NCBI RefSeq assembly: GCF_016746085.1
Contig: NZ_JAERTZ010000025.1
Location: forward strand, 248,001 to 312,000
Reading direction: 5' to 3'
DNA: 64,000 nucleotides
Source: Zobellella iuensis
GTDB taxonomy: Bacteria > Pseudomonadota > Gammaproteobacteria > Enterobacterales > Aeromonadaceae
Below the pieces are notes generated by a model. It was not told the origin of the DNA. It did no database searches and saw only the letters and a list, made by a program, of their open reading frames with translations. The position numbers were made by a program, and so were the translations under genes. This document shows, in pieces, positions 6,719-15,352 of the stretch. Every line of letters begins with the position of its first letter. Within the stretch, counting starts at the first letter, position 1.

Positions 6719-8687
6719 CGTTCGACTCTCCGGTAGGCAAACGGGCCAGCGCCGGCGCCGGCAGGCGATACCAGCCCTGTTGATAGGCCAGGCTGCCCCA
6801 CAGGGCATAGGCGCGGGCCTCGTCCAGCAGGCTAGGGTCAAGGGGCGCCGACGTCAGACGCTGGCTGAGCGCGTCGTAACGAAACCCCAATCCCTCCCGT
6901 TCAGGCTGCAGTACCGCCATCTCGTCGCCCTTGAGCAGCGCGAAATTCTTGTCGAACTGCATCAGGGCACGGTTGGGCGAGAACCGGGTCAGATCCCGCC
7001 CCAGCATGGGATTGTCGCTGTCGATGCCAATCAGCGACAGCAGGGTCGGCGGCAGGTCGATCTGGCTCACCAGACGCTCGTCACGGCGGGCCGCTATGCC
7101 CTCGCCCAGCAGCAGGGCGGGCACCCGAAAATGCGGCACCGGCACCAGCTCGGGGCCATAGGTACGAGAGTCGTGATCGGCCACCACCAGGAACAGGGTG
7201 TCCTGCCAGTAGTCCGCCTGCCGGGCCTTGGCAAAGAACTGTCCCAGGGCGTAATCGGCATATTTGGCGGCATTGTTGCGCGTCGGCTTCGGCTGTTCGT
7301 ACAGCGCAATGCGTCCATCCGGAAATTCGAAGGGATCATGGTTGCTGGAGCTGAACACCAGGCTGAAGAAGGGCTGGTCGTCCCACTGCAGCCGTTCGAA
7401 TTCCTGGTGTGCCCGGGCGAACAGATCCTCGTCGCTCACCCCCCAGGAGCCCTGAAACACGGCATCCGTGAAGTCACGCTGGTCCACTATGTGTTCAAAG
7501 CCGTTGCCCAGGAAGAAGCTGGCCATGTTATCGAAGTGGCTTTCGCCACCGTAAATAAACCCGGTTCGGTAGCCTTGCTCCCTCAGCAATTGCGCCAGGG
7601 TAAAAAAGCCGGTCTGGCTTCTGTCCAGTTTGACCACGGCCTGCGCCGGCGTGGGCGTAAAACCGGTGACCACCGCTTCTATGCCGCGCACCGAGCGGGT
7701 CCCGGTGGCATACAGTTGCTCGAACAGCCAGCCCTGCTCGGCAAGCCGGTCGAACTCGGGAGTCAGGGGCAGGCCGCCCAGGGTACCGACAAACTGGGCG
7801 CCCAGGCTTTCCTCCAGGATGATCACCAGGTTCTTTGACCGCCCCCGGTAACTGGCGACGTTGCGGGTCAGCGTGGGCAGTTCCTGCGATACATAATCGC
7901 CGTCGGGCCGCCCCTGGGCCCGGCGCAGGGTACGCAACAGTTCGGCTCGGTCCATGTGGCCATAAAGGGAGGCCGCGTCCTCTTCCTTGCCCAGTTGCTT
8001 GATGGCAAAGCCGACCGAATAGGCGGAATTCAGCACCAGGGTGTTGACCAGGGGATCGGTGGAAAAGGCCACCAGGGCGGGATTAAGGCCCCGGTGGCCC
8101 AGGCTGGAACGGGCTCCCGCCAGTCCCAGTACCAGGATCAACACGGCCAGCACGGGTCGCCAGTACCAGGCGGGTATCCTCACATCGCGGCACAAGCGCC
8201 CCGACCAGCGCCAGCCTGCCCATAGCGCCGCCGGCACCAGGACGGCGGCCAGCAGCAGGGCTATCCTGTGTCCCTGCCAGAGCATGCCGAACACTTCCCT
8301 CGGATAAATCAGGTATTCCACGAAGAGCCGGTTGGGGCGCAGATCATAGGTATCGATAAAGGCGGGGGTGGCCAGCTCGAGCAACAGCAGCAAACCGGTG
8401 CCGGCGGCCAGCCACAGCCGCATCAGACACAGCCAGGCGCGCCCCAGGGCCCCGGGGCCGGCGAGCAACGCCGTCAACACCGCCGGCACACCAAACAGCC
8501 AGCACAGGGTCGACAGATCGATCCTCAGCCCCTGCAACAGCAGGTGGACCCAGCCCTGAGCCTCGTTCACCCGCCCGGCCTGCCAGGCGGAAAGCCCCAG
8601 TCGGCTGGCACCCAGCAGTGCCAGGTTCAGCCAGAAAAAACAGAAAAAGGGCCATAACGGCCCGGAACCTCTCTTCACCCAGGACAT
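6705..8687 (-). CDS. LTA synthase-family / phosphoglycerol-transferase-like sulfatase-fold membrane protein
   Basis: 660 residues. The start at 8687 is chosen because TGAGGTGAGC lies just ahead. The N-terminal half holds about five membrane helices; an extracytoplasmic alkaline-phosphatase/sulfatase domain begins near residue 285 with NLVIILEESLGAQ (metal ligand Glu). The probable nucleophile Thr is in ATGTRSVRG near residue 327, and SNHDPFEFP and VADHDSRTYG supply further metal ligands. Relatives include LtaS and OpgB, which move phosphoglycerol from phosphatidylglycerol and release diacylglycerol. The acceptor in Gram-negative members is mostly unknown. Coupled to dgkA2 downstream; a regulator-type direct repeat precedes it. 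Confidence 0.85.
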   Translation of the reverse strand: MSWVKRGSGPLWPFFCFFWLNLALLGASRLGLSAWQAGRVNEAQGWVHLLLQGLRIDLSTLCWLFGVPAVLTALLAGPGALGRAWLCLMRLWLAAGTGLLLLLELATPAFIDTYDLRPNRLFVEYLIYPREVFGMLWQGHRIALLLAAVLVPAALWAGWRWSGRLCRDVRIPAWYWRPVLAVLILVLGLAGARSSLGHRGLNPALVAFSTDPLVNTLVLNSAYSVGFAIKQLGKEEDAASLYGHMDRAELLRTLRRAQGRPDGDYVSQELPTLTRNVASYRGRSKNLVIILEESLGAQFVGTLGGLPLTPEFDRLAEQGWLFEQLYATGTRSVRGIEAVVTGFTPTPAQAVVKLDRSQTGFFTLAQLLREQGYRTGFIYGGESHFDNMASFFLGNGFEHIVDQRDFTDAVFQGSWGVSDEDLFARAHQEFERLQWDDQPFFSLVFSSSNHDPFEFPDGRIALYEQPKPTRNNAAKYADYALGQFFAKARQADYWQDTLFLVVADHDSRTYGPELVPVPHFRVPALLLGEGIAARRDERLVSQIDLPPTLLSLIGIDSDNPMLGRDLTRFSPNRALMQFDKNFALLKGDEMAVLQPEREGLGFRYDALSQRLTSAPLDPSLLDEARAYALWGSLAYQQGWYRLPAPALARLPTGESNDETR

Positions 8688-8737
8688 GCTCACCTCAGGA
8701 TCCCCTTTATGCATGGACCACATCATTCATGGCGGCC

Positions 8738-8770
8738 ATGCTAGCGAGCCGGAGGTGAAAAAAAGGTGAA
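8738..8770 (-). promoter_or_regulatory. candidate response-regulator operator and promoter of the LTA-synthase-like gene
   Basis: On the minus strand the order is TTCACC-TTTTT-TTCACC (8770-8754), 10 bp, then TAGCAT (8743-8738) as a possible -10, about 50 bp before the start codon at 8687. Hexamers repeated at 11-bp spacing just upstream of a -10 is the usual layout for OmpR/PmrA-type activators. The eptA promoter has the same plan. Confidence 0.5.
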
Positions 8771-8800
8771 AAGCTCCGGCACCGTCGGGGAAAACCGGGC

Positions 8801-10441
8801 TCAGCCGGTACGGCACTCCGCCAGCATATCCAGCGCCGGCCGGTACACCTTGCTCTTCACGCCCATCAACCCGAGCACGGAGTCAAACAGGTTGTCGTGG
8901 GAGTAGTGGCCCTGGCTGGCCTGGTGCTGCAGACACTGCCGATCAAGCCGGGCCTCCCGACTCAGCCCGGAAGACAGCCAGAGCATCAGCGGAACCTGGG
9001 TCTGCTGCTCCGGGGCCAGCGCATAGGGCATGCCGTGCAGGTAAAGGCCTTTTTCCCCCAGTGACTCGCCGTGATCGGACAGGTACAGCAGGCCCGTGTT
9101 CCAGTCCGGCCGGCGCTCATCCAGCAACTTGACCACCTGGCTGATGATATAGTCGCTGTAGTAGAGGGTATTGTCGTAGCTGTTCACCAGCTCATGGGTG
9201 CTGCAGTTCTGGATATCACTGCGCCGGCAGTCGGGCTGAAAGTGGGCAAACTCGGCCGGGTAACGCCGATAGTAGGTGGGACCGTGGCTGCCCACCATGT
9301 GCAGCACCAGCACGGTATCCTGCCGCTCGGCAGCGGCCATGGCCCGTTGCACGGCCTCCAGCAGCACGCCGTCCTTGCAGTAGTCGCCATCGCACAGGGG
9401 ACCGCCGTCCTCGGGGCGAAACTCGACGGTCTCGACCCGGGCACAGACGCCCTTGCAACCGCCATCGTTCTCAAACCAGCGCACATTGACGCCGGCACGC
9501 TGGAGTACGTCCAGCAGGTTGTCCTGGCGCGCTGCCTGTTCGGCGTCGTAGTCCGTGCGGGACAGCCGGGAAAACATGCAGGGAACCGACACCGCCGTGG
9601 TCGTTGCGCAGGAGGTGACCGAACGGAACGAAACAACCGCCTGCTCCCTGGTGAATGCATTGGTGCCACGCGGATAGCCGTTATGCTCAAAATTCATGCT
9701 CCGAGCCGTTTCTCCGACCATCAGCACCAGCAAAGTGGGCTTGCGCTCGGGCCGGGATGGCGCCAGCTGTGCATCCTCGCCCAGGGTCTGGTAGGGCAGT
9801 TCCTCTTTGAGATAGGTGTTGTACACATAACCGCTGGCGCTGGACAGATAGTAGGTGGGAATGATGAGTTGCCGCAAATGACTGTTATTACGCCCGACCG
9901 AGGCATAATCCTGGTAATAGCACAGCGCGATGACACCTATCACCGCAAGGGAGCCCAGCACCGACAGCGCTTTCCAGCACAGGTCCCTCAGCAGGCCATC
10001 GTGACGGATCCGCACCCGGGCGACCAGCAGCGCGGGCAGTGCGCCGGCAAGCAGAAACCAGAGCAGGGAACTGCCATTGAAATAGGATTTGGCCTCCCCC
10101 GCATGGGTCTGCATGATGTTGACCATCATGTCCCGATCGAGCACGACCCCGTAGTTGAACATGGCATAGCTCACCGCCGAGGACAGCAACAGCAGCAGGA
10201 TGAACAGGCCTTTTTCCAGGTATTTCACCGCCAGTAGGGTGAGCAGGATATTCAGACAGGCCACGAAGAACACGGGAATGGACAGCACAAAGCCAAACCT
10301 GACTGCCTCCAGCCGGCCCAGGATGTCGATCAGCCTGGCGATAAGCGGCAGGTTAAGCACAAAAAAGAAATACAGCGCCAGCAGGAACACCAACCAGCGG
10401 GAAGAAATACTAGGACGTTGGGCAAACACGTGTATCACCAT
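8801..10441 (-). CDS. eptA: lipid A phosphoethanolamine transferase EptA
   Basis: 546 residues. Five N-terminal membrane helices are followed by a periplasmic sulfatase-fold domain with LLVLMVGETARSMNF, the catalytic Thr in SCATTTAVSVPCMFS near residue 280, HMVGSHGPTYYRRYP, and YLSDHGESLGEKGLYLHG. Conserved cysteines in the catalytic domain fit the disulfides of EptA/MCR enzymes. It transfers phosphoethanolamine from phosphatidylethanolamine to lipid A and lowers susceptibility to cationic peptides. A PmrB/PmrA-like pair lies immediately upstream in the same direction. No strong ribosome site is visible, and a GTG one codon downstream is an alternative start. Confidence 0.94.
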   Translation of the reverse strand: MVIHVFAQRPSISSRWLVFLLALYFFFVLNLPLIARLIDILGRLEAVRFGFVLSIPVFFVACLNILLTLLAVKYLEKGLFILLLLLSSAVSYAMFNYGVVLDRDMMVNIMQTHAGEAKSYFNGSSLLWFLLAGALPALLVARVRIRHDGLLRDLCWKALSVLGSLAVIGVIALCYYQDYASVGRNNSHLRQLIIPTYYLSSASGYVYNTYLKEELPYQTLGEDAQLAPSRPERKPTLLVLMVGETARSMNFEHNGYPRGTNAFTREQAVVSFRSVTSCATTTAVSVPCMFSRLSRTDYDAEQAARQDNLLDVLQRAGVNVRWFENDGGCKGVCARVETVEFRPEDGGPLCDGDYCKDGVLLEAVQRAMAAAERQDTVLVLHMVGSHGPTYYRRYPAEFAHFQPDCRRSDIQNCSTHELVNSYDNTLYYSDYIISQVVKLLDERRPDWNTGLLYLSDHGESLGEKGLYLHGMPYALAPEQQTQVPLMLWLSSGLSREARLDRQCLQHQASQGHYSHDNLFDSVLGLMGVKSKVYRPALDMLAECRTG

Positions 10442-10512
10442 AAAAACCAGGAAAACAGGATATCCGGCCTACTGCCGGGGCTTGGCCCACGCTTGTGTAG
10501 CGGGCGGTTCCC

Positions 10513-10545
10513 AGCCTAGCGGGGTCATGGTGAAAAAAAGGTCGA
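10513..10545 (-). promoter_or_regulatory. candidate response-regulator operator and promoter of eptA
   Basis: On the minus strand TCGACC-TTTTT-TTCACC (10545-10529) is followed after 10 bp by TAGGCT (10518-10513), a possible -10. The arrangement repeats that upstream of the LTA-synthase-like gene nearly base for base (TTCACC-N5-TTCACC-N10-TAGCAT). It lies in the 112-bp gap between the kinase gene and eptA. Confidence 0.5.
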
Positions 10546-10553
10546 AATCCCGG

Positions 10554-11810
10554 TTACAGGCCGATACGGACCCGGGTTCCCGAGGGCTGGTTGGCATCCA
10601 GGGTCAAGGTCCAGTGCTGATGCTGGCACACCCGTTCGACGATGGAGAGCCCCAGGCCAAAGCCGTCCCCGCCGGTGACGCCCCGCTCGCGCACCCGGGT
10701 CAGGGCGTCCGGCGCTATGCCCGGTCCCGTATCGCTCACTTCCAGCCAGCCAGGCCCCAGGTAAAGCTCGACACCGCCCTCGGTCGTGTGGTTGACGGCA
10801 TTGCGCAGCAGGTTGTTGATAACGGCGCCCATCAGGGTGGCCGGCACCATCGGCGAGCCACTCGATTCGGCCTCTGGCGCTATCTTCAGGCTAAGGCCGA
10901 GGCCACGCCGGCGGGCCAGGGGCAGCCAGTACTCCCACAGCCGGGTAGCCACTTCGGCGAGCGGCGCCGGCGTGTCATGCCGTGCCGCCTGCTCGGGGGA
11001 GCGGGATAACTGCAGAAACAGGTTGACCTGCTGCTGCATCTCGTCGAGCGCCGTTTCTATCCGGTCGAGCTGGCACCGCTCCGGCTCCGATCCCGAACCG
11101 GTTTCCCGCAGCATGTCGATCGCGCCGCGGATCACCATCATGGGTGTGCGCAATTCGTGGCTGGCATTGGCGGAAAACTGCTGCTCCCGCTGCAGCAAGT
11201 CATGGACCTGCCGGGCATATTCCTCGAAGGTCTGCGCCAGCTGGCCGGTTTCATCGTCCGGATAGCGCCCCTGCAGCCGGGCACCGGATTGGTGACGCAG
11301 GCGTGTCACCTCCTCTGCCAGATTGGTGACCGGCTGCAGGATCTGGCGGCTGAGCCGGCGGGACAGCCAGAACCCCAACGCCCACACCGCCAGCACTCCG
11401 AACACCAGGCTGCCGAATACCCCCAGCTCATAGCGTTCGAACTCGCTCTGATCCTGTACCAGCACATGCAGCCAGCCGTCCTCGTAATGCACAAAGAGGT
11501 GATAGGCTCCCTCTGTCAGCAGCACCTCATGGCCGCCTTCCGGATAGTCCCGGAACGGCTCCGGCAGGAGTTCGAGCTGGTCGGGATGCAACTTGTAATA
11601 GGTGGAATCGGCCATCGCCAGCACCAGGGGCTGCTCGAACGACAGGTGGGCCTGTACCTGATCCAGCAAATCGCTCTGCAGGTGGTTATAGAACAGGCCG
11701 CGTTCAAACCAAAACACCAGCAGCACTATGGCCCCGGCCGCCAACAGGCTCAGGGTGACGATCAGCAGGTTGAGCACCCACTGCAGGCGGGCGTTAATGG
11801 TCAGGCGCAT
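10554..11810 (-). CDS. PmrB-like sensor histidine kinase
   Basis: 418 residues. A first membrane helix (about 12-35) and a second (about 132-152) flank a roughly 95-residue periplasmic sensor region; HAMP follows, then a HisKA box FSANASHELRTPMM and an ATPase domain with NNLLRNAVNHT, DTGPGIAP and GFGLGLSIV. It is inferred to phosphorylate the adjacent regulator in response to an envelope signal and so control eptA. No obvious PmrB ExxE iron-binding motif was identified in the sensor loop. The start lies inside the regulator gene (17-bp overlap). Confidence 0.87.
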   Translation of the reverse strand: MRLTINARLQWVLNLLIVTLSLLAAGAIVLLVFWFERGLFYNHLQSDLLDQVQAHLSFEQPLVLAMADSTYYKLHPDQLELLPEPFRDYPEGGHEVLLTEGAYHLFVHYEDGWLHVLVQDQSEFERYELGVFGSLVFGVLAVWALGFWLSRRLSRQILQPVTNLAEEVTRLRHQSGARLQGRYPDDETGQLAQTFEEYARQVHDLLQREQQFSANASHELRTPMMVIRGAIDMLRETGSGSEPERCQLDRIETALDEMQQQVNLFLQLSRSPEQAARHDTPAPLAEVATRLWEYWLPLARRRGLGLSLKIAPEAESSGSPMVPATLMGAVINNLLRNAVNHTTEGGVELYLGPGWLEVSDTGPGIAPDALTRVRERGVTGGDGFGLGLSIVERVCQHQHWTLTLDANQPSGTRVRIGL

Positions 11811-12480
11811 GGTCGTCGGCGGCCAGGCGGTAACCCTGGCCGTGTACCGTGTGGATCAGGGCGCTGGCGAAGGGTTTGTCGATGGCGCTGCGCAGCAGGT
11901 AGATATGGGACTTGAGCCCGTCGCTGTCGGGCGGCTCGTCGGCCCACAGCTGGCTGGCCAGGCTAGCCCGGCTGACGACGTGAGGCGCATTTTTCATCAG
12001 TATTTCCAGCAACTTGAGGCATTTGGGGTTGAGGCTGATGTCCCTGCCCTGACGGCGAACCTTGCGGGTGTCCAGATCCAGGGTCAGGTCGGCCACCGTC
12101 AAACACCGCGCCAGTTGTTTCTGGCTGCGCTTGAGCACCGCCTGGATGCGTGACCACAGCTCGGGCAGCGCGAAGGGTTTGACCAGATAATCGTCGGCAC
12201 CCACCTCGAACCCGGCCAGTTTGTCATCCAGGGTCTCGCGCGCGGTCAGCATCAGCACCGGCAGCGGATTGAGCTCGGCGCGCAGCCAGCGGCACAGCGC
12301 CAGGCCATCGAGCCCCGGCAGGTTCAGATCGAGCACCAGCAGATCGTATTCCTGCCGGCCCAGCTGTGCCAGGGCCGCGGCCCCGTTGTAGAGGGCATCG
12401 ACGGTACATCCTTTAAGGATCAGGAAGTCGACGATGTTGACCAGGATATCCGGGTTGTCTTCCACCACCAGTATGCGCAT
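11794..12480 (-). CDS. PmrA-like OmpR-family response regulator
   Basis: 228 residues. The receiver domain has the acidic pocket VVEDN, phosphoacceptor Asp in LLVLDLNLPGLDG, TARE and Lys in YLVKPF; the C-terminal winged helix ends in IHTVHGQGYRL. It is first in the leftward module and overlaps its kinase gene. Likely targets are the two N5-spaced direct repeats ahead of eptA and the LTA-synthase-like gene, and the PmrA-box-like site at 12569-12585. Confidence 0.88.
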   Translation of the reverse strand: MRILVVEDNPDILVNIVDFLILKGCTVDALYNGAAALAQLGRQEYDLLVLDLNLPGLDGLALCRWLRAELNPLPVLMLTARETLDDKLAGFEVGADDYLVKPFALPELWSRIQAVLKRSQKQLARCLTVADLTLDLDTRKVRRQGRDISLNPKCLKLLEILMKNAPHVVSRASLASQLWADEPPDSDGLKSHIYLLRSAIDKPFASALIHTVHGQGYRLAADDHAPDH

Positions 12481-12568
12481 TCACTCTCCTCGTCCTGGAT
12501 CGGTGCAGCAATGATTCTATGAACCATTGTCTTTGGTAGAACGGGGTCATTAAAACATCGACGAAGTG

Positions 12569-12585
12569 CTTAATGTAGCCTTAAG
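12569..12585 (+). promoter_or_regulatory. PmrA-box-like direct repeat
   Basis: CTTAAT-GTAGC-CTTAAG fits the enterobacterial PmrA box (YTTAAK-N5-YTTAAK) at every position. It is 88 bp upstream of the response-regulator gene but reads toward cysS, with CATAAT (12594-12599) placed like a -10 element 8 bp further on. It could serve regulator autocontrol, or drive transcription out of the module. Confidence 0.55.
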
Positions 12586-12707
12586 TTTGCCGCCATAATA
12601 GTCGGGTGGACGGTGGGCGGCGAATTGACCAACGCTTTTGGGAAACATTTCCTCCGCCACTGCCGGTTGAGGGCTGTTACCGCCAGCGCCGGTGGGGCTT
12701 TGGACTT

Positions 12708-12726
12708 GCACCGAATGGCCATTAAA
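12708..12726. repeat. 19-bp direct repeat, right copy
   Basis: GCACCGAATGGCCATTAAA, identical to 6315-6333. It ends 45 bp upstream of the cysS start codon. Confidence 0.9.
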
Positions 12727-12771
12727 GGTTCAATACGCACAGACCAACATTCATCACCAAGACCCGGAATC

Positions 12772-14151
12772 ATGCTGAAAATCTACAATTCCCTTACCCG
12801 ACAAAAAGAACAATTCACTCCCCTGGTGCCCGGCAAGGTCGGCATGTACGTCTGTGGTGTCACCATTTACGATCTCTGTCATATCGGCCACGGCCGTACC
12901 TTCGTCGCCTTCGACGTGGTCACCCGCTACCTGCGCTACCTGGGTTACGACCTGACTTTTGTGCGTAACATCACCGATATCGACGACAAAATCATCAAGC
13001 GTGCCGCCGAGAACGGGGAAAGCTGCGATGCCCTGACCGAACGGCTCACCCTGGAGATGTACAAGGATTTCGACGCCCTCCATATCGCCCGTCCCGATAT
13101 CGAGCCCAAGGCCACCCAGCATATTCCCGAGATCATCGCCATGGTCGAAAGCCTGATCGGGGACGGTCATGCCTATGTGGCCGACAACGGCGACGTGCTG
13201 TTCGAGGTGAGCAGCTTCAAGGACTACGGCAAGCTTTCCGGCCAGAATCTGGAGCAATTGCAGGCCGGCGCCCGGGTGGAAGTGGAGCAGGCCAAGCGCA
13301 ACCCGCTCGATTTCGTGCTGTGGAAACAGTCCAAGCCCGGCGAGCCGAGCTGGGATTCGCCCTGGGGCCCGGGTCGCCCCGGCTGGCACATCGAGTGCTC
13401 GGCCATGAACGGCAAGCACCTGGGCAAGCATTTCGACATCCACGGCGGCGGCTCCGACCTGCAGTTTCCCCACCACGAGAACGAAATCGCCCAGAGCTGC
13501 TGCGCCAACCACAGCCCCTACGTCAACACCTGGATGCATTCGGGCATGGTGATGGTGGATCAGGAGAAGATGTCCAAGTCGCTCGGCAACTTCTTCACCA
13601 TCCGTGACGTGCTGGAGCACTACGACGGCGAGACCATCCGCTACTTCCTGCTGTCCGGCCATTACCGCAGCCAGCTCAATTACTCGGACGACAACCTGAA
13701 CAAGGCCCGGGCGGCGCTGGAACGCTTTTATACCGCCCTGCGCGATCTGCCGGTAGTGGCGGCGGAGGGCGGCGAGGAATTCGTGACCCGGTTCAAGGCG
13801 GCCATGAATGACGACTTCAACACCCCCGAAGCCTACTCTGTGCTGTTCGATCTGGCGCGGGAAATCAACCGGCAGAAGGGCCAGGACGACACTACCGCCG
13901 CCGGCCTGGCCGCCCGCCTGCGCGAACTGGCCGGGGTACTGGGCCTGCTGGGGCAGGATCCCGAGACCTTTTTGCGCGGCGATGCCGGCGCCGACGATGA
14001 AGTGGCCGAGATCGAACGGCTGATCCAGGCCCGGCTCGATGCCCGCCAGGCCAAGGACTGGGCCGCCGCCGATGCCGCCCGGAACCGGCTGACCGAGATG
14101 GGCATAGTGCTGGAAGACGGCCCCGAAGGCACCCGCTGGCGCCGAAAATAA
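12772..14151 (+). CDS. cysS: cysteinyl-tRNA synthetase
   Basis: 459 residues (461 in E. coli). The ATG at 12772 gives the family start [15 protein letters not shown]. Class I signatures are present: HIGH in [11 protein letters not shown] and KMSKS in [10 protein letters not shown]; Cys in YVCGVT and GWHIECSAM with downstream His residues provide the zinc site that selects cysteine. It charges tRNA-Cys in the cytoplasm. Upstream DNA includes the right-hand 19-bp repeat and the PmrA-box-like site, so its promoter may lie in or next to the inserted module. Confidence 0.97.
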   Translation: MLKIYNSLTRQKEQFTPLVPGKVGMYVCGVTIYDLCHIGHGRTFVAFDVVTRYLRYLGYDLTFVRNITDIDDKIIKRAAENGESCDALTERLTLEMYKDFDALHIARPDIEPKATQHIPEIIAMVESLIGDGHAYVADNGDVLFEVSSFKDYGKLSGQNLEQLQAGARVEVEQAKRNPLDFVLWKQSKPGEPSWDSPWGPGRPGWHIECSAMNGKHLGKHFDIHGGGSDLQFPHHENEIAQSCCANHSPYVNTWMHSGMVMVDQEKMSKSLGNFFTIRDVLEHYDGETIRYFLLSGHYRSQLNYSDDNLNKARAALERFYTALRDLPVVAAEGGEEFVTRFKAAMNDDFNTPEAYSVLFDLAREINRQKGQDDTTAAGLAARLRELAGVLGLLGQDPETFLRGDAGADDEVAEIERLIQARLDARQAKDWAAADAARNRLTEMGIVLEDGPEGTRWRRK

Positions 14152-14250
14152 CCGCCACGGCCGCCGATATTGCAAATTTTGTCATGGGCACCATAATAGG
14201 TGCCCCGTTTTTTAGCGAGCCCCTAACCAGGTTTTTAAAGGAGCCCCGAG

Positions 14251-14538
14251 ATGAAAAAAGTAATTCCGGCCGCCTTGCTGGCCACCCTGTTCGCCCTGAG
14301 TGGCTGTGATGAGCCAGGCCCGACTGCCGATGTCGGTGACAAGATCGACGAGGTGATGCAGCAAGCGGCATCCCAGCCCGAAGCCTATCAGGATGAAGCG
14401 GCCGATCTCGCTACCGAGCCGAAACCGGAAATGCTGGAGCAGCAGAAGGAAGAATTTCAGCAAGCCATAGAAGAAGCATCCAGAGAAGCGGAAGATCGCC
14501 TGAACGAAATCATGGACAGAACCCTGAACCAGGAATAA
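14251..14538 (+). CDS. small acidic lipoprotein (hypothetical)
   Basis: 95 residues beginning MKKVIPAALLATLFALSGCDEPGP: a lipoprotein signal with lipobox LSGC followed by Asp at +2, which in enterobacteria can retain lipoproteins in the inner membrane. The mature part is acidic and predicted helical (EMLEQQKEEFQQAIEEASRE), possibly coiled coil. AAGGAG lies ahead of the ATG. A paralogue of similar size and pattern lies at 14825. Function unknown. Confidence 0.8.
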   Translation: MKKVIPAALLATLFALSGCDEPGPTADVGDKIDEVMQQAASQPEAYQDEAADLATEPKPEMLEQQKEEFQQAIEEASREAEDRLNEIMDRTLNQE

Positions 14539-14554
14539 CCCGGTTCGACAAAGA

Positions 14555-14578
14555 AAGGCGGTGTCATCACACCGCCTT
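14555..14578 (+). terminator. hairpin terminator after the first small lipoprotein gene
   Basis: AAGGCGGTGT-CATC-ACACCGCCTT is a perfect 10-bp stem with a 4-nt loop, 16 bp after the stop codon. The trailing sequence is CCCC and not a T-tract, so termination may be weak on the plus strand. Confidence 0.5.
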
Positions 14579-14824
14579 CCCCATGCGGTAATAACGGCGA
14601 CAGGATGACAAACTTCGTCATACCGGCACCGGGCTTTACCTATCCGGTTACGTCAACTTCGCTCGCTGCTTTTTATTACTCATTGATAAATATTGTTTTT
14701 TTATAAAAGCAACCGACTCCCCTCCTTATGCTGCTACTGTTATTCGGATCAAAGTTGAGCTATTACTAATAGAGCAAAAACACAAAAGCGGCCTGGCCGC
14801 CATGCAATCTAGCGAGGAACCGAT

Positions 14825-15151
14825 ATGAAGAAGTCATTGCTTAATGTTCTGCTGTTTACCTCTGTCACGGCTTTTGGTCTTGCCGCCTGCGATAACAAGG
14901 GCCCCGCCGAACAAGCCGGTGAAAATGTCGATGAAGCCATCGAGAGGGTACAGGAGCAGGGCGAACAGATGGCCGATGACGCCGCGGAAGCGCTGGGTAT
15001 GGAAGAGCTGGGTGAAAACCTGGATGCCGCCGCCGACAGCGCCATGGACGCCGCCGGCGAACAGGCCGAGGAAGTGGAGCAGGCCATGGATGACGCCGCC
15101 GCCGAAGCCGAGGAGCGGTTGAATGAATTGATGGAAGAAAGCAACCAGTAA
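14825..15151 (+). CDS. small acidic alanine/glutamate-rich lipoprotein (hypothetical)
   Basis: 108 residues, MKKSLLNVLLFTSVTAFGLAACDNKGPAEQ at the N-terminus (in pieces: hydrophobic core, lipobox LAAC, Asp at +2). The mature part is almost only A, E, D, M and Q (AGEQAEEVEQAMDDAAAEAE), predicted to be one long helix. It shares the C-D-x-x-GP start, the helical acidic body and an EERLNEL/EDRLNEI tail with the gene at 14251, so the two are likely diverged duplicates. GAGGAA precedes the start. Function unknown. Confidence 0.8.
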   Translation: MKKSLLNVLLFTSVTAFGLAACDNKGPAEQAGENVDEAIERVQEQGEQMADDAAEALGMEELGENLDAAADSAMDAAGEQAEEVEQAMDDAAAEAEERLNELMEESNQ

Positions 15152-15156
15152 GCCAC

Positions 15157-15176
15157 AGGGGAGCCTTGGCTCCCCT
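15157..15176. terminator. hairpin between convergent lipoprotein gene and folD
   Basis: AGGGGAGCC-TT-GGCTCCCCT forms a near-perfect hairpin 5 bp after the lipoprotein stop. There is no T-tract on either side. The rest of the gap to folD (15177-15352) shows no gene. Confidence 0.45.
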
Positions 15177-15352
15177 CAGCCCAGGCTGTCGACAAAGCCG
15201 CGGATAACTCTAAAACCCCACGCGCCCCGCCGTACCGAGCCCGTCTCGGTGCCGAAAATTTCCTTCTAGATCACATCCTGGTTCAGCCAATGTATCGCCT
15301 TTCCCGCTGCGAGGGGAAACCGGGAAGACACCCGGCCCCCGGTTCAGGCGGA

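Larger units (their letters stand above)
6315..12726. other. lipid A / envelope-modification module bracketed by direct repeats
   Basis: Five leftward genes (PmrA-like regulator, PmrB-like kinase, eptA, LTA-synthase-like transferase, second dgkA) lie between exact 19-bp repeats. The module interrupts the ppiB/cysS neighbourhood and brings a duplicate dgkA although one already exists 1.4 kb to the left. No integrase or transposase is present, so the mechanism of entry is unknown; it could be an acquired cassette whose recombinase is lost or elsewhere. Base composition is not obviously different from the flanks. Confidence 0.55.

Noticed and set aside
12754-14175. 473-codon minus-strand frame opposite cysS
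   Set aside because: Shadow of cysS, which carries HIGH and KMSKS; the antisense product has no recognisable domain.
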